In this document: positions 9,986 to 19,669 of the stretch, one piece after another
Numbering within the stretch: the first letter of the stretch is position 1
Layout: each line of letters starts with the position of its first letter
Origin: Tritrichomonas musculus
Lineage: Eukaryota > Parabasalia > Tritrichomonadida > Tritrichomonadidae
Reading direction: 5' to 3'
Assembly (NCBI GenBank): GCA_039105265.1
Contig: JAPFFF010000002.1
Coordinates: forward strand, 6,758,001-6,822,000
Length of the DNA: 64,000 nucleotides
The notes under the pieces: generated by a model
The model's database searches: none
What the model was told of the DNA's origin: nothing
What the model saw: the letters and a program-made list of their open reading frames with translations, nothing else
Translations under genes and position numbers: made by a program

Positions 9986-11281
9986 ATGGAGAGATCAGAG
10001 AAACGAGAAGAACTTGAAAATTTAAATCAAAGAATTAAGGAAGAAATAGAGAAGGCTAATCAACTTCAGGTAGAAATCAATGAAAAAACAGAAAAACTTA
10101 TAGATCAAAATGTTAAATTAATTGAAGCCAAAACAATGCGCAATGAAGCTTTATTTGCGCCCAAAATGCCAAATAAAATAGATATGAGTGATTTTCCTCA
10201 AGACTATATTGATCATGTTAAAGAAAAAAGTGATGAAACAATCAAATTACAAAATGATTTCGAAGCATCTAAAGATATGGTGGATAATAGGATTAATGAA
10301 ATTAATCATCTCATTGAAATGCAATTAAAATTAATGTGTGAGCTAACAAAAACGAATTATGCTCTTTACCAACAAGAATTAGAAAATGTGAGTTTAAAGA
10401 AAAAGCGGTCTTTAAACCAAAACCATTTCAAAGAATACAGCATTCTTATAAAAGAGGCTGAGCAAATTAGAATAAAAGCAGAAATGGCTCTATCAACAAC
10501 ACTTCAAAGGGCAGAAAACTATGATTTAGTTAATGGCGGTGAAATTGATATAAAAAATTCTATTTTAAATGCAAAAGAGCAAATCAAAAAAATTGATGAA
10601 AAGATTAATGAAGGCTTGAAACTATTAAATAAATATCAAAATGAAGATTTTGATGAGAAAAATAAATTTGATCAAAATATGAATAATTTAAAGACTTTAT
10701 ATTCATTTGATTCGCAGTATAATGAAACATCAAAAGAGTTTCAAGAGTTAAAACAAAGTATTCAAAATGACAAAATAGAATTCCAAAAATTGAAAGAAAT
10801 TGTTGATCAAAAAGAAAAAAGATTATCTGTTTTATTACCTCTTACCGAGAAATTAAAAAAATCAAAAGTCTTATCGACCCAAGTTCAGCAATTTTCTACT
10901 GTAGACCAGCTCATCCAAAAGTTATCAAGCTGTGAAAAAGATATTAAAAAAATGGTAGGAAAGAAAAACGACTCTCTTTCTTTTATAGTCAAGCAAAATC
11001 AAGTCCTTGAAAAGCGAATAGATGCAAGATATCGCGAATACCAAATAATGATTAGTAAATACAGTATAGAACAGCAAGTATTAAAGAAAAAAATTGAAGA
11101 AACAAAGAACTATAATTATGAGCGTGAATATAATATTATCGAAACTATTAAAAAAACTGAAATTAAAGTTCATGAAAATGTACAAAAGAATATATCAAGT
11201 ACAAAGCCTAGAAAGCAGAACTTTTCGACTTTCTTGCTTGAATCACCTAATCCTAGAAGAGCCAACTACTCTGAGATGTAA
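9986..11281 (+). CDS. Coiled-coil protein of unknown function
   Basis: A 431-residue protein, predicted almost wholly helical. Coiled-coil heptads run from about residue 5 to 55, 70 to 270 and 310 to 415, with a proline-containing break (ALFAPKMPNKIDMSDFPQDY) around residues 55-75. There is no signal peptide, membrane segment or recognisable catalytic motif. The tail is basic and Pro/Asn-rich (SSTKPRKQNFSTF). Such proteins are often cytoskeletal or axonemal in flagellates, but nothing in the sequence proves it. The stop TAA lies in TAAAAAA. The Wntless-like gene follows 168 bp downstream on the same strand, and no operon is implied. Confidence 0.8.
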   Translation: MERSEKREELENLNQRIKEEIEKANQLQVEINEKTEKLIDQNVKLIEAKTMRNEALFAPKMPNKIDMSDFPQDYIDHVKEKSDETIKLQNDFEASKDMVDNRINEINHLIEMQLKLMCELTKTNYALYQQELENVSLKKKRSLNQNHFKEYSILIKEAEQIRIKAEMALSTTLQRAENYDLVNGGEIDIKNSILNAKEQIKKIDEKINEGLKLLNKYQNEDFDEKNKFDQNMNNLKTLYSFDSQYNETSKEFQELKQSIQNDKIEFQKLKEIVDQKEKRLSVLLPLTEKLKKSKVLSTQVQQFSTVDQLIQKLSSCEKDIKKMVGKKNDSLSFIVKQNQVLEKRIDARYREYQIMISKYSIEQQVLKKKIEETKNYNYEREYNIIETIKKTEIKVHENVQKNISSTKPRKQNFSTFLLESPNPRRANYSEM

Positions 11282-11449
11282 AAAAAATTAATTATGTGGC
11301 TTTGAAGCTAGTGATCTGTTTTGTGATTAATAAAATAAGTTAACTGGAATTAGCATTACTATTTTTTTGTTTGTTTGTTTGAAAATTTTTGATATGAAAA
11401 AATATTACTAGAACACATATCAATTCAAATATTTATTACGATTTTTAAT

Positions 11450-12667
11450 ATGCTTCAAGATCATACCTCAAATAATCAATTCTTTATTGTTTCGCTTTTA
11501 ACCTTTTCTTTTGCCATCGCATTATTTGCTCCAAAAGCAGTTATTGAAAATTCTATACGCTCTTTTGTTTCCAATCGAAATGATGTAATTCAAGAAGGTG
11601 TTGTTCAAGATCTACGTCCTTATAATGGTTTTGTTTCACATGAAATTTTTTTTGAGCGAGAAAACATTAGCAAGCCGCTTCATACCGCCTTTGATTATAA
11701 GTCTACTGTTGAATTACGAGATTCAAACCTAAAGCCAATTACAAAAGAATTCACCGGTAAAATATATCCAATAACGCCAAATAGGCAATCGCTATTTACA
11801 GGTTCATATCGATTATTTTTAAGTCAAAGTATCCAACATCAGAAAAGTTCTATTCATGTCCAAATTCCGCATCTACCAGCAAATATTAAGTCAATTACTC
11901 TTATTGGAAAATGTGGAAATCCTCAATACAATCGATTTTTGGTTTTAACTCGTGTTATTTTTCAATTATTTTCAATTATAGAAATTATAATAATTTTGCA
12001 AAAGAAAAATTCAAAAGAACATTCGCACTTAATTTTCTTCTGGCTTTTATTATTTTCTGCTGATCCATTAATGGTTATTCATTATTATCACCCTATGAGT
12101 ATATTCCCAACTATTGATGGAATAGCGCAAGCAATATTTGATGCATATTTCAGATTTTATTTAATTTCTATACTTAGTTCTTTTCGTGGAAGTGTATATT
12201 CACGACTACCAACAGTATTTTTCTTCTGCATTTATTTAATTACCAAAATTAGTCATAATTTAAGCTCATCTTTGAAAGGCATCGATTTTTTAACTGCAGT
12301 AACAACACAATCATTGCCGATTTTAACATTCGAACTTGGTCTTGAGATGACTTATATCACATGGTTAATAGTTTCCGTAGGATCATCATATTCAAAAGCA
12401 AAAGCATCCTTTGAAAAAGGGGTAATGAAACCAATTTATTGCATTATTTCTATGACCTTTGTTATTTACTTATTAAGAATAATAATAAATAAAATAAAAT
12501 CTAGTTTTAGTGAGCCCGTCAACATAGATTTCCTCAACTATATAATGTTTTATACGATTGCCTATTTGATTGGTTATAATGGCTCTCGTAATTTTACGGA
12601 TTTAAAGATTTCTCGGCTTATTCATGATGTTGAGACACCAGAACCTTTAACAGCAGTTTTTGAATAA
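11450..12667 (+). CDS. Wntless/TMEM181-like multipass membrane protein (copy 1)
   Basis: A 405-residue protein with one membrane helix near residues 10-30, a beta-rich extracytoplasmic domain (about 30-155, including VHVQIPHLP-type strands) and about seven helices from residue 160 to 385. This layout (TM, luminal domain, seven-helix core) is that of the Wntless/TMEM181/GOST group, whose members act in secretory-pathway sorting. The AIFDAYFRFYLISIL helix is a plausible family landmark. It is paralogous in layout to the gene at 17985: both have APK or APR just after the first helix and an N-terminal strand region of similar size. The assignment rests on topology and faint sequence resemblance, so another GPCR-like fold remains possible. 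Confidence 0.6.
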   Translation: MLQDHTSNNQFFIVSLLTFSFAIALFAPKAVIENSIRSFVSNRNDVIQEGVVQDLRPYNGFVSHEIFFERENISKPLHTAFDYKSTVELRDSNLKPITKEFTGKIYPITPNRQSLFTGSYRLFLSQSIQHQKSSIHVQIPHLPANIKSITLIGKCGNPQYNRFLVLTRVIFQLFSIIEIIIILQKKNSKEHSHLIFFWLLLFSADPLMVIHYYHPMSIFPTIDGIAQAIFDAYFRFYLISILSSFRGSVYSRLPTVFFFCIYLITKISHNLSSSLKGIDFLTAVTTQSLPILTFELGLEMTYITWLIVSVGSSYSKAKASFEKGVMKPIYCIISMTFVIYLLRIIINKIKSSFSEPVNIDFLNYIMFYTIAYLIGYNGSRNFTDLKISRLIHDVETPEPLTAVFE

Positions 12668-12809
12668 TTGTTCATAAAAAGTTAAACTTTTTAAGAAATG
12701 ATAAATCAAAAATATTTATATTTTTATCTTTATTAATAAAAATTAACTGATTAAAAAAAAACATACATATATATTTTATTAAAATAAATAATAAATAAAA
12801 CAAACAAAA

Positions 12810-15557
12810 TTATGGAATAACTTGGTTCAAAAATGTAACTTGTGGCTTTGTTACTTGGTTTTGCGACCGTTTATTTTTCATACCACTTAGAACTGGAATG
12901 ACAATTTTAGGTCTCTTAGGTGTAGCAGCCTGGACTGACTTTGATCTACTTTTATGTAATTGTCTTTGACTTGTATTGCTACTAGTTTCACCATCATTTT
13001 CGATTTCGCCTTTATTTTCACCTTCAACTGTCAAATCGTCCAATTTTCTCTTAGAAAGCGTTGAAAGTGACGATTTAGACGACTTGGGAGTCAAAGAGTC
13101 GTTGGTTCTCTTTGTTGCGGTTGACGAGAAAGTTGCCATTGAATTTGTTGAAGATGAGTTCACATCACCTTCTCTATTCAATTTAAAATTGATAGAGCTC
13201 AAAGTTGCATTTGATTCAAAAAGTTCCTCATTTGAAGATTTGATGTCAGCTTCACTTTCATTTGAGAGGTTATTTGGTTCATTTGAATTTTTCTTTGGAC
13301 TTTTCCTTTTGATGTGTTTCACTTCACCGTTATTTGAATCATTCACTTCACCTTCATTTGAGGTGTTGTTTGGCTCACTAGAATTTTTCTTAGGACTTTT
13401 ATTTTTGATGTGTTTCACTTCACCATTATTTGAGTCGTTCACTTCACTTTCATTCAAATTATCGGTACTTTGAATTGCATTATTAATATTTTTACTTTTA
13501 CTTCCCTTCTTCGTGCTGTTGTTGTCCTTAGAAGGAGAAGATTCCTTACTTTTAGAATTTCTAGATTTCGACTTTTTCTTAGACTTTTCCACTTTTTCAG
13601 TCTGTTCATCTTGGAGTGACTCATTTTCATGTTCCTCTTGCTGTTGTTGTTCAAGCTGCATTTGAGCCTCTCTTTGTTCTTCCTTCTGCCGATTCCAAGC
13701 TTCGATGAGGAGAGCCTTCATGTCTTTATATTTGGCCTTAGCATTGGCCAATTTGATCCGTAATTCATCGTCAACCGTATTTATCCTTGCTTCTTCTTCC
13801 TCGATTTTCTTCTCGACGGAAAGAAGGGATACTTGGCTCTGCTTCACTTTTTGAGAGGTGTTATCAAGGCGGTTCTGCATCGATGATATTTCGCTCTCTT
13901 TCTCGTTGATGACGGCTCTCAAGTCGTCCTTCTTGCTCTGCGACTCCAAGAGGATTCCGCCGACAATTTTGTCATATTCGTCCAACTTTTTCTGAAGCTC
14001 ATCGTTGGTCGCTTCCATTGAAAGTTTGATCCTTTCTTCTTCCTCTGTCATCTCGTCAAATTGCTTCCGTAGGATGCCGATGTACTCGCGCTCTTCAATA
14101 ATTGACTGTCGTGTATCGTCAAGCTGTAAATTGACCTCGTGTAATTGACCTACTTTTTCTTTAACGCGATTCTTTTGGCCACTCTTCCATCTCTTGATGT
14201 TCTCGGATACTAAACGCTGTATTTCGACTGTAATCTTGTAGTCCATCGTGTTGTAGTCTGCATTGAGGTAGAAAATTCGGGGGTTCTCGGTTAAACATTT
14301 TTGAATTATTACGCCATTCTTGATTAGGTTGTTTTTGACGTTAATACGAGAAATCGAAGTTGAAACTGAAAAGGCTGAAAATAATAAACTTCCGCCTTCT
14401 TCTGTAATTTCGCACATTTCGAGATCAATATCTTTAAGACTCGGATGGCGTTTGATAACATGAGATAAACGAATAGCACCTTCATCTAATATTGGGTTAT
14501 GACCTATATGAAGCGAAACAAGAGAAGTATTTCGAGAAATATGATCGCAAAATTCACAAAAGCCACTGGCATCAACTTGGCAATTAGCAAACGAGAGATG
14601 TTTCATTCTACATTCGCCATTTAATGCTACTCCAAGAGATGAAGCGCCTTTTCCGCGTAATGGATTGTTATTTAAATTAAGTGATGTGACCGAAGAAGCT
14701 TTCAATTGTTTACTAACATTATTAAAGAATTTCTCTGTTAGGTAATTACCTGAGAGATCAATTATTTCAATGCTGCGATTTTTCTCGAGATAACTTGAAA
14801 ATATGGTTGATATATCATCTTTGATTTGATTATTTGCAACATGAATTGATCTTATTTGTGATTTTGCGCAGCTTTTTAAAAGTGAACTCACACCTTTGGA
14901 CTGTATATTATTATTTGAGACATTAAAATGTTCTAAAGTCGAATTACATCTAATCCCTTTTGCAATTATTTCGATCGTGTCGCATGTAATTTCTGTCATT
15001 GGAATATCTAATTCTGATAAAACTTTGTTTTCTGTTAACATCTTCTTTAATGCCTGGCATGCTTTGCTTCCAAAAGAATTTCTATTAACGCCACTTTCTG
15101 AGCCCAAATTAAGTGAAATAACAAATTTATTGTCGCACATTGCTAAAAAAATAGCTTCAGCTCCCTTGTCTGTAATTAAATTTGAAGATAAATTTAATGA
15201 GACAAGATTTTCAGATTCTTGAATCAATTGAGCAAAGTATCTGGCTCCACGATCACCAATATTATTTCCACCCATATTAATTACTCGAAGGCATGTTTTA
15301 TTTAGTATTATAGTTGCTGCAAATAGTGATGATCCTGGGCCAATTGCGCTAAAAGACATATCAAAAACTTTTTTAAATGGCTTTTTTGCTTGATGATTAA
15401 GAAATCGTTCGAATAATTTTGTTGTTGGTTGAATATCAAAATCTCGACATTTAGCTTCAAATAAATAGTACATCTCTTCATCAGTAACACAACCCTTTAA
15501 AACTGGAGAAACAGTAAGTCCAGCCACAGTTTTCTTCGCTGCAGCCTTCGTTGACAT
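12810..15557 (-). CDS. RNI-type leucine-rich repeat protein with coiled coil
   Basis: A 915-residue protein. Residues about 60-440 hold ribonuclease-inhibitor-type LRRs with phrases such as LVSLNLSSNLITDKGAEAI and IEIIDLSGNYLTEKF. Residues about 450-640 form a charged coiled coil. The last 275 residues are Ser/Asn/Lys-rich and disordered, and contain a tandem repeat of 32 residues (96 bp; copies near 13300 and 13400) with VNDSNNGEVKHIK and KSPKKNS motifs. There is no membrane segment. LRR plus coiled-coil proteins of this kind often sit in the cytoskeleton or flagellar apparatus, which is only an inference here. This LRR class differs from the BspA type elsewhere in the window. Confidence 0.85.
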   Translation of the reverse strand: MSTKAAAKKTVAGLTVSPVLKGCVTDEEMYYLFEAKCRDFDIQPTTKLFERFLNHQAKKPFKKVFDMSFSAIGPGSSLFAATIILNKTCLRVINMGGNNIGDRGARYFAQLIQESENLVSLNLSSNLITDKGAEAIFLAMCDNKFVISLNLGSESGVNRNSFGSKACQALKKMLTENKVLSELDIPMTEITCDTIEIIAKGIRCNSTLEHFNVSNNNIQSKGVSSLLKSCAKSQIRSIHVANNQIKDDISTIFSSYLEKNRSIEIIDLSGNYLTEKFFNNVSKQLKASSVTSLNLNNNPLRGKGASSLGVALNGECRMKHLSFANCQVDASGFCEFCDHISRNTSLVSLHIGHNPILDEGAIRLSHVIKRHPSLKDIDLEMCEITEEGGSLLFSAFSVSTSISRINVKNNLIKNGVIIQKCLTENPRIFYLNADYNTMDYKITVEIQRLVSENIKRWKSGQKNRVKEKVGQLHEVNLQLDDTRQSIIEEREYIGILRKQFDEMTEEEERIKLSMEATNDELQKKLDEYDKIVGGILLESQSKKDDLRAVINEKESEISSMQNRLDNTSQKVKQSQVSLLSVEKKIEEEEARINTVDDELRIKLANAKAKYKDMKALLIEAWNRQKEEQREAQMQLEQQQQEEHENESLQDEQTEKVEKSKKKSKSRNSKSKESSPSKDNNSTKKGSKSKNINNAIQSTDNLNESEVNDSNNGEVKHIKNKSPKKNSSEPNNTSNEGEVNDSNNGEVKHIKRKSPKKNSNEPNNLSNESEADIKSSNEELFESNATLSSINFKLNREGDVNSSSTNSMATFSSTATKRTNDSLTPKSSKSSLSTLSKRKLDDLTVEGENKGEIENDGETSSNTSQRQLHKSRSKSVQAATPKRPKIVIPVLSGMKNKRSQNQVTKPQVTFLNQVIP

Positions 15558-16046
15558 TAAATCTGCTCTTTGAATTCAAATAAAATCTTATTAACGAATT
15601 TATATTCAAATTTAAGGTAACTTTAAAATTTTAAAAATGTTCATATCATTAGATCTAATCAATTAATATCATTTATTTTTCTCATTTCTAAGCCTGCTTT
15701 CAAAATCAAAAGTAGGACTGAAGTTAATTAACTATGTACCAAGCGATGCTTTGGAATTGCTTAATATCAAATAAATCATTAAATATTATGCTAAAGACTG
15801 TTTTTGGAATACTTCTTCCTTTGAAATTTGCAAGTTTATAATTCCTTTCCCTAAAAAGCATTATAGGTATATTAACTCATTGAAATAGACTTTTTGAAAG
15901 CTCAGTTTTGATATATTGAAAGATTCATGATGTTGAATACAAATTAAGCCAAAAGTTCCAATTTATTAACTTGTACAAAATGGAATTAGAAAATTAGATT
16001 GCAAACGTGAGAGAAAAAAGAGAGCTGCTTCCTGATTTAAGGTTAA

Positions 16047-16085
<39 letters not shown>

Positions 16086-16319
16086 AAAGCAGTTGAATAC
16101 AATAAGATGTTTCTTGTAGTATTGTTGCAAAAATAAATGAAATCAGAATCAATTAAATCACGAGTGTCAGCATTAATGCTATAATTGTTCTCTTTATTTT
16201 GAACATCATGCTGTTGTCAACCTGGTTTGTTGTTGAACTAACTGTTTGCCGCCTTTCTCGTCTTCTCTATTTTTTACTTAATGAAAATGTCCTAAGTGCC
16301 ACAGTTAATACTCAATAAG
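15558..16319. other. Spacer with 36-nt T homopolymer
   Basis: Somewhat less AT-rich than other spacers but without a supported gene. A run of 36 T lies at 16049-16084. This stretch may belong to the same decayed element as the coding relic that follows. Confidence 0.4.
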
Positions 16320-17160
16320 TAACCATTTAATTAACAATCAACCTCAATCAAGTAACAACCAACCTCAATATAACCAACTTCCAAGATATTACCATGAGGA
16401 TGTTTTAACACTTTTTAACTGGAAGAATTCAAAAAGAAGGTTAATGAAATTGATGAACTTAAACTGGAGGTAGAAGAATATCGAACTTTAAAAGACAGGC
16501 TATCGAAGATAAAAAATTTAGAAGGAACTGCGAAGAATATAGTGACAATTGATGAGATACCACAACGATGCCTGGCTGCTGAAGATTATGCTAGTAAGAT
16601 TGACCGAAATTGTAAAGAACTCAAAGAGTCGTATAATGAGTGCCTTCAATACAATAATAAGGTTGTTGCAATGAACTTGGGACCAAAAATATTATCGAAG
16701 TCCCATAAAGCAGTTTGAGCCAATGACGAAATACCTGAAGCCAACATTACAAAATATCAAAAGAAATATCTGCATTGAAGCTAGGAGAGAGCTCAAATTC
16801 CTGAAGAAAACGATGCTTCATGAAGAAAAACCTGATGACTGGGGAGTATTTTAAGAAAAGAGCTTGTTTATAAGCCGACTACTAGCAAAGATACCAACTG
16901 TATTGCCTGACGAAAACGAGAAAAACTACTTGGAAACAAGAAGCAAGCAAAAGACATGGAGAAAGGTATGCATGGAATGACTTCCTGAGCATTGTGGAAA
17001 AGAAGGTAGTCTTTCCAGTCCCGAATTTAAAGTCATTTCCAGTAGTATATACTAGTCGGTTTCTGTAGGACTTCGTCTAACTCTGGGAAGCCTCACCCAC
17101 ACGTCAACGAACTATTTAAAAAAAATAAAAAATATTTTTTTTCCCAGATTGGTCTTCACT
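16320..17160 (+). pseudogene. Decayed coding relic, plus strand
   Basis: Protein-like sequence survives in pieces in shifting frames: an Asn/Gln/Pro-rich start (NNQPQSSNNQPQYNQ) near 16340-16385, a coiled-coil part from 16422 (EFKKKVNEIDELKLEVEEYR), a part ending KSHKAV with TGA near 16718, a shifted part beginning EPMTKYLKPTLQNIKR, an internal TAA near 16852, and fragments such as WNDFLSIVEKKVVFPV near 16976. Base composition is clearly higher in G+C than in the neighbouring spacers. I cannot assign a family; a relic of a mobile element or of a lineage-specific multicopy gene are both possible. Confidence 0.55.
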
Positions 17161-17199
17161 GATGAGCACCATATATGTAAAGGCACAGGTACCATCCCG

Positions 17200-17345
17200 A
17201 GCACCCTCTTAGGAAGAATCCTCTTATGAATTACCTACTTTTGAAGAAACCTTTTTTGAAAATACCCTCTTTGTGAATACTCTCTTTTGAAGAAAACTCC
17301 TTTGAAGTACCTACTTCTGAAGAATCCTCTTAGTGAATATGCTAT
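17200..17345 (+). repeat. Degenerate 15-16 bp tandem repeat
   Basis: About nine imperfect copies of a unit like GAAGAATCCTCTTAT / GAAGTACCTACTTCT follow the coding relic directly. Read in frame, parts give acidic Ser/Phe/Glu phrases (SFEENSFEVPTSEESS), so it may be the repetitive tail of the same dead gene. Confidence 0.5.
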
Positions 17346-17984
17346 TTAAATAGAAATTTCTGTGATCCAAGTCTATTTTACTTCTTTTTATCCATAATTT
17401 CATCAAATCTTCCATCATTTGGAATGTGCAAAACAACTTTCTTTTCTCACCTTCACTTGTTGCTAGTTCTCATGCAAAGCAATCTATTTCTTGTTCGTTA
17501 TCTGTTAGTTCTTATTGAATCCCTTTTTTCTAATAACAATTTTCGCCTTGCTCTTTAAAAATTCAAGCATATCTATAAATAACGATATTTGAGAGAAAAG
17601 TCATACAATTAATTGATTTTACATTTTTATTCTCAGAATACTATTTTAATGATGAATATAAAATTTAAATATTTATTATTTTTATGCTTTTGTTTGAAAT
17701 AAATCAAGATATTTGTATTTAATTTCAGATAGAATTTCAAAAAGTTGACTTCCTAAATACAAATGAATTTTAATCAATATTTTTTTGAGCTACATTTTTA
17801 ATAAAATCCAATCGAGACAAAAATCATATTTATTACATAAAACAAACAAAAAGCATTCAACATTTCCATTTTGGGGGTGGATTTTAGACCAATTTAAGTA
17901 AATGGCAACACCTTTTAAAAAGTTTTGAATTTTAATTCAATATAAAGAGTTATAAACATTTAGGTTAAATATAAAACAGGTCAA
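17346..17984. other. AT-rich spacer
   Basis: No supported gene or RNA. It forms the upstream region of the gene at 17985. Confidence 0.5.
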
Positions 17985-19280
17985 ATGGAAGAAATTCAAT
18001 TAGAAGATAACTCCTTTTGGCATTTTTTTGATTCATCACAGCAATTAGTAATCGATTCAGCCTCGAAAAAAAAACATAAATCAATCTTTATTTTTATATT
18101 AATTTATTCGTTAATAATCCTTCTTATAAGCATATTTGCACCAAGAAGCTATCAAAATAAGTTTATAGAATCGCCAATTACCAATCCACACGATACTTTT
18201 GTTAATTCTGTAATTGATACAAAAGAACTTGAAATTTATAATCAAACACTTACAGTTTTTTTTGCTGTTCAAAGAAATGCTCATTTTAACAATAACTCAA
18301 ATTTTCGCAAAAATCATCAACGACATCGTGGGTTTTATTTTCATCATAATGAGACAATAAAACGTGCCTTCCAAATTATCAGTAATATTAAATTTTTTAA
18401 TAATAATACTATGTACAAGAATTTTACAATTTCAATTCCAAAATTGCAATTACCTTTTTCTCATCATCATAAACACAGCGATACAGTTAAATTATTTGAT
18501 TTAAACAGTGGAAATACAGACTATATTGAAATTGACCTAAAAGTAAAAGGGAATTTTCACCGTTTTCGAAGTATCTGGTATATAATTTCTATCAAAAATC
18601 CAATCTGCTGCTTATTCAATCAATACTCTTGCCTTTTTTTTATGTTTCAGTCGGCAATATTTATTCTATATATATTATTTACATGCCAGCGCCGATATGA
18701 GCAAGTCTTTACTCTTATTTATTTATTTTTATCATTGCTGACATCAGTTTCATGTATTTTTTCCACGAGTCATACATGGAAAATCATTCCGAAATTCATG
18801 ACTTTATACCTTCAGCTTTACATGTTTTATATGGTAGCTTATGTTGCAAATAAGCAGAGATCAATTATCACTTCGCTTTCGTTAATTTTGTTCGTTATTT
18901 CATTTATTTCAGATTTGTTTAGTTTACTATTAAAGTCAGAAGTTCCTTTCAATTTTTCGCACGGTCATCACATTTTTTGGCATCATATTACTATTGCTGT
19001 ATCAATTTCTACAATTGCAGCAATGAGATCTTCAATTGATGATTTTACAGCATTTGTTATTTATACTGTTTGCTTGTGTATTAATATGTTTGCTTTTTGG
19101 ACAGCTTTTGACTTAACTTTCTTTTTCCCACGAATTCATCAGATGATTAATTTGAGATTTTTTGCTTCTGGTATGAATTCTATAATTATGACAATCTTAT
19201 TCGCTTACCATAGAAGTATGAATAACGATATGAGGAGAGATCAGAAATCTAATTCTCTATCAATGAATGAGCATCTATGA
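17985..19280 (+). CDS. Wntless/TMEM181-like multipass membrane protein (copy 2)
   Basis: A 431-residue protein. A cytoplasmic N-terminus of about 32 residues precedes a membrane helix (IFIFILIYSLIILLISIF), a beta-rich extracytoplasmic domain of about 150 residues with a His/Asn-rich loop (NNNSNFRKNHQRHRG and HHHKHSD), and about seven helices from residue 212 to 410. The layout matches the gene at 11450, with which it shares the APR/APK after the first helix. GOST-type proteins work in the secretory pathway. The histidine clusters in the luminal part are unusual and might bind metal. The two copies are well diverged, so the duplication is not recent. Confidence 0.6.
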   Translation: MEEIQLEDNSFWHFFDSSQQLVIDSASKKKHKSIFIFILIYSLIILLISIFAPRSYQNKFIESPITNPHDTFVNSVIDTKELEIYNQTLTVFFAVQRNAHFNNNSNFRKNHQRHRGFYFHHNETIKRAFQIISNIKFFNNNTMYKNFTISIPKLQLPFSHHHKHSDTVKLFDLNSGNTDYIEIDLKVKGNFHRFRSIWYIISIKNPICCLFNQYSCLFFMFQSAIFILYILFTCQRRYEQVFTLIYLFLSLLTSVSCIFSTSHTWKIIPKFMTLYLQLYMFYMVAYVANKQRSIITSLSLILFVISFISDLFSLLLKSEVPFNFSHGHHIFWHHITIAVSISTIAAMRSSIDDFTAFVIYTVCLCINMFAFWTAFDLTFFFPRIHQMINLRFFASGMNSIIMTILFAYHRSMNNDMRRDQKSNSLSMNEHL

Positions 19281-19669
19281 TTTATTTGTTTGATTTATTT
19301 TATGTATATTTTTAAATTGAAGTTTTATAACTTTAGAAAATAAATGTCTATCTTTTTTCATCCTATTTTTTTTTTTTTTTTTTAATTTTCAATTGAGTTT
19401 ATATTTGGTCAAATAAATATCTTCAAAGATATTTATCTCTAAAAGTATAAATAGACATTACATCCAATTTTAAATATTTGTAACAGTAAGCTTTTCTTTT
19501 TTTCTTTTTTTTTTAGAATGTTTTATAGTTCAAATTAAATACCAAATCTGTTCTTTCATGATATTGTTCAAATTATTTGCAAATAAAATATCAATATAAA
19601 GCTTAACGCAATATATAAATATATCAATAACAAATCAACAAAAAACAAATTAATCAAAAAATAAAAACT
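19281..19669. other. Spacer between convergent genes with a small hairpin
   Basis: Contains T-rich runs and a perfect 11-bp inverted repeat, ATAAATATCTT / AAGATATTTAT, at 19413-19423 and 19426-19436 with a 2-nt loop. It lies between the 3' ends of two convergent genes. A role in 3'-end formation is possible but unsupported. Confidence 0.4.
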
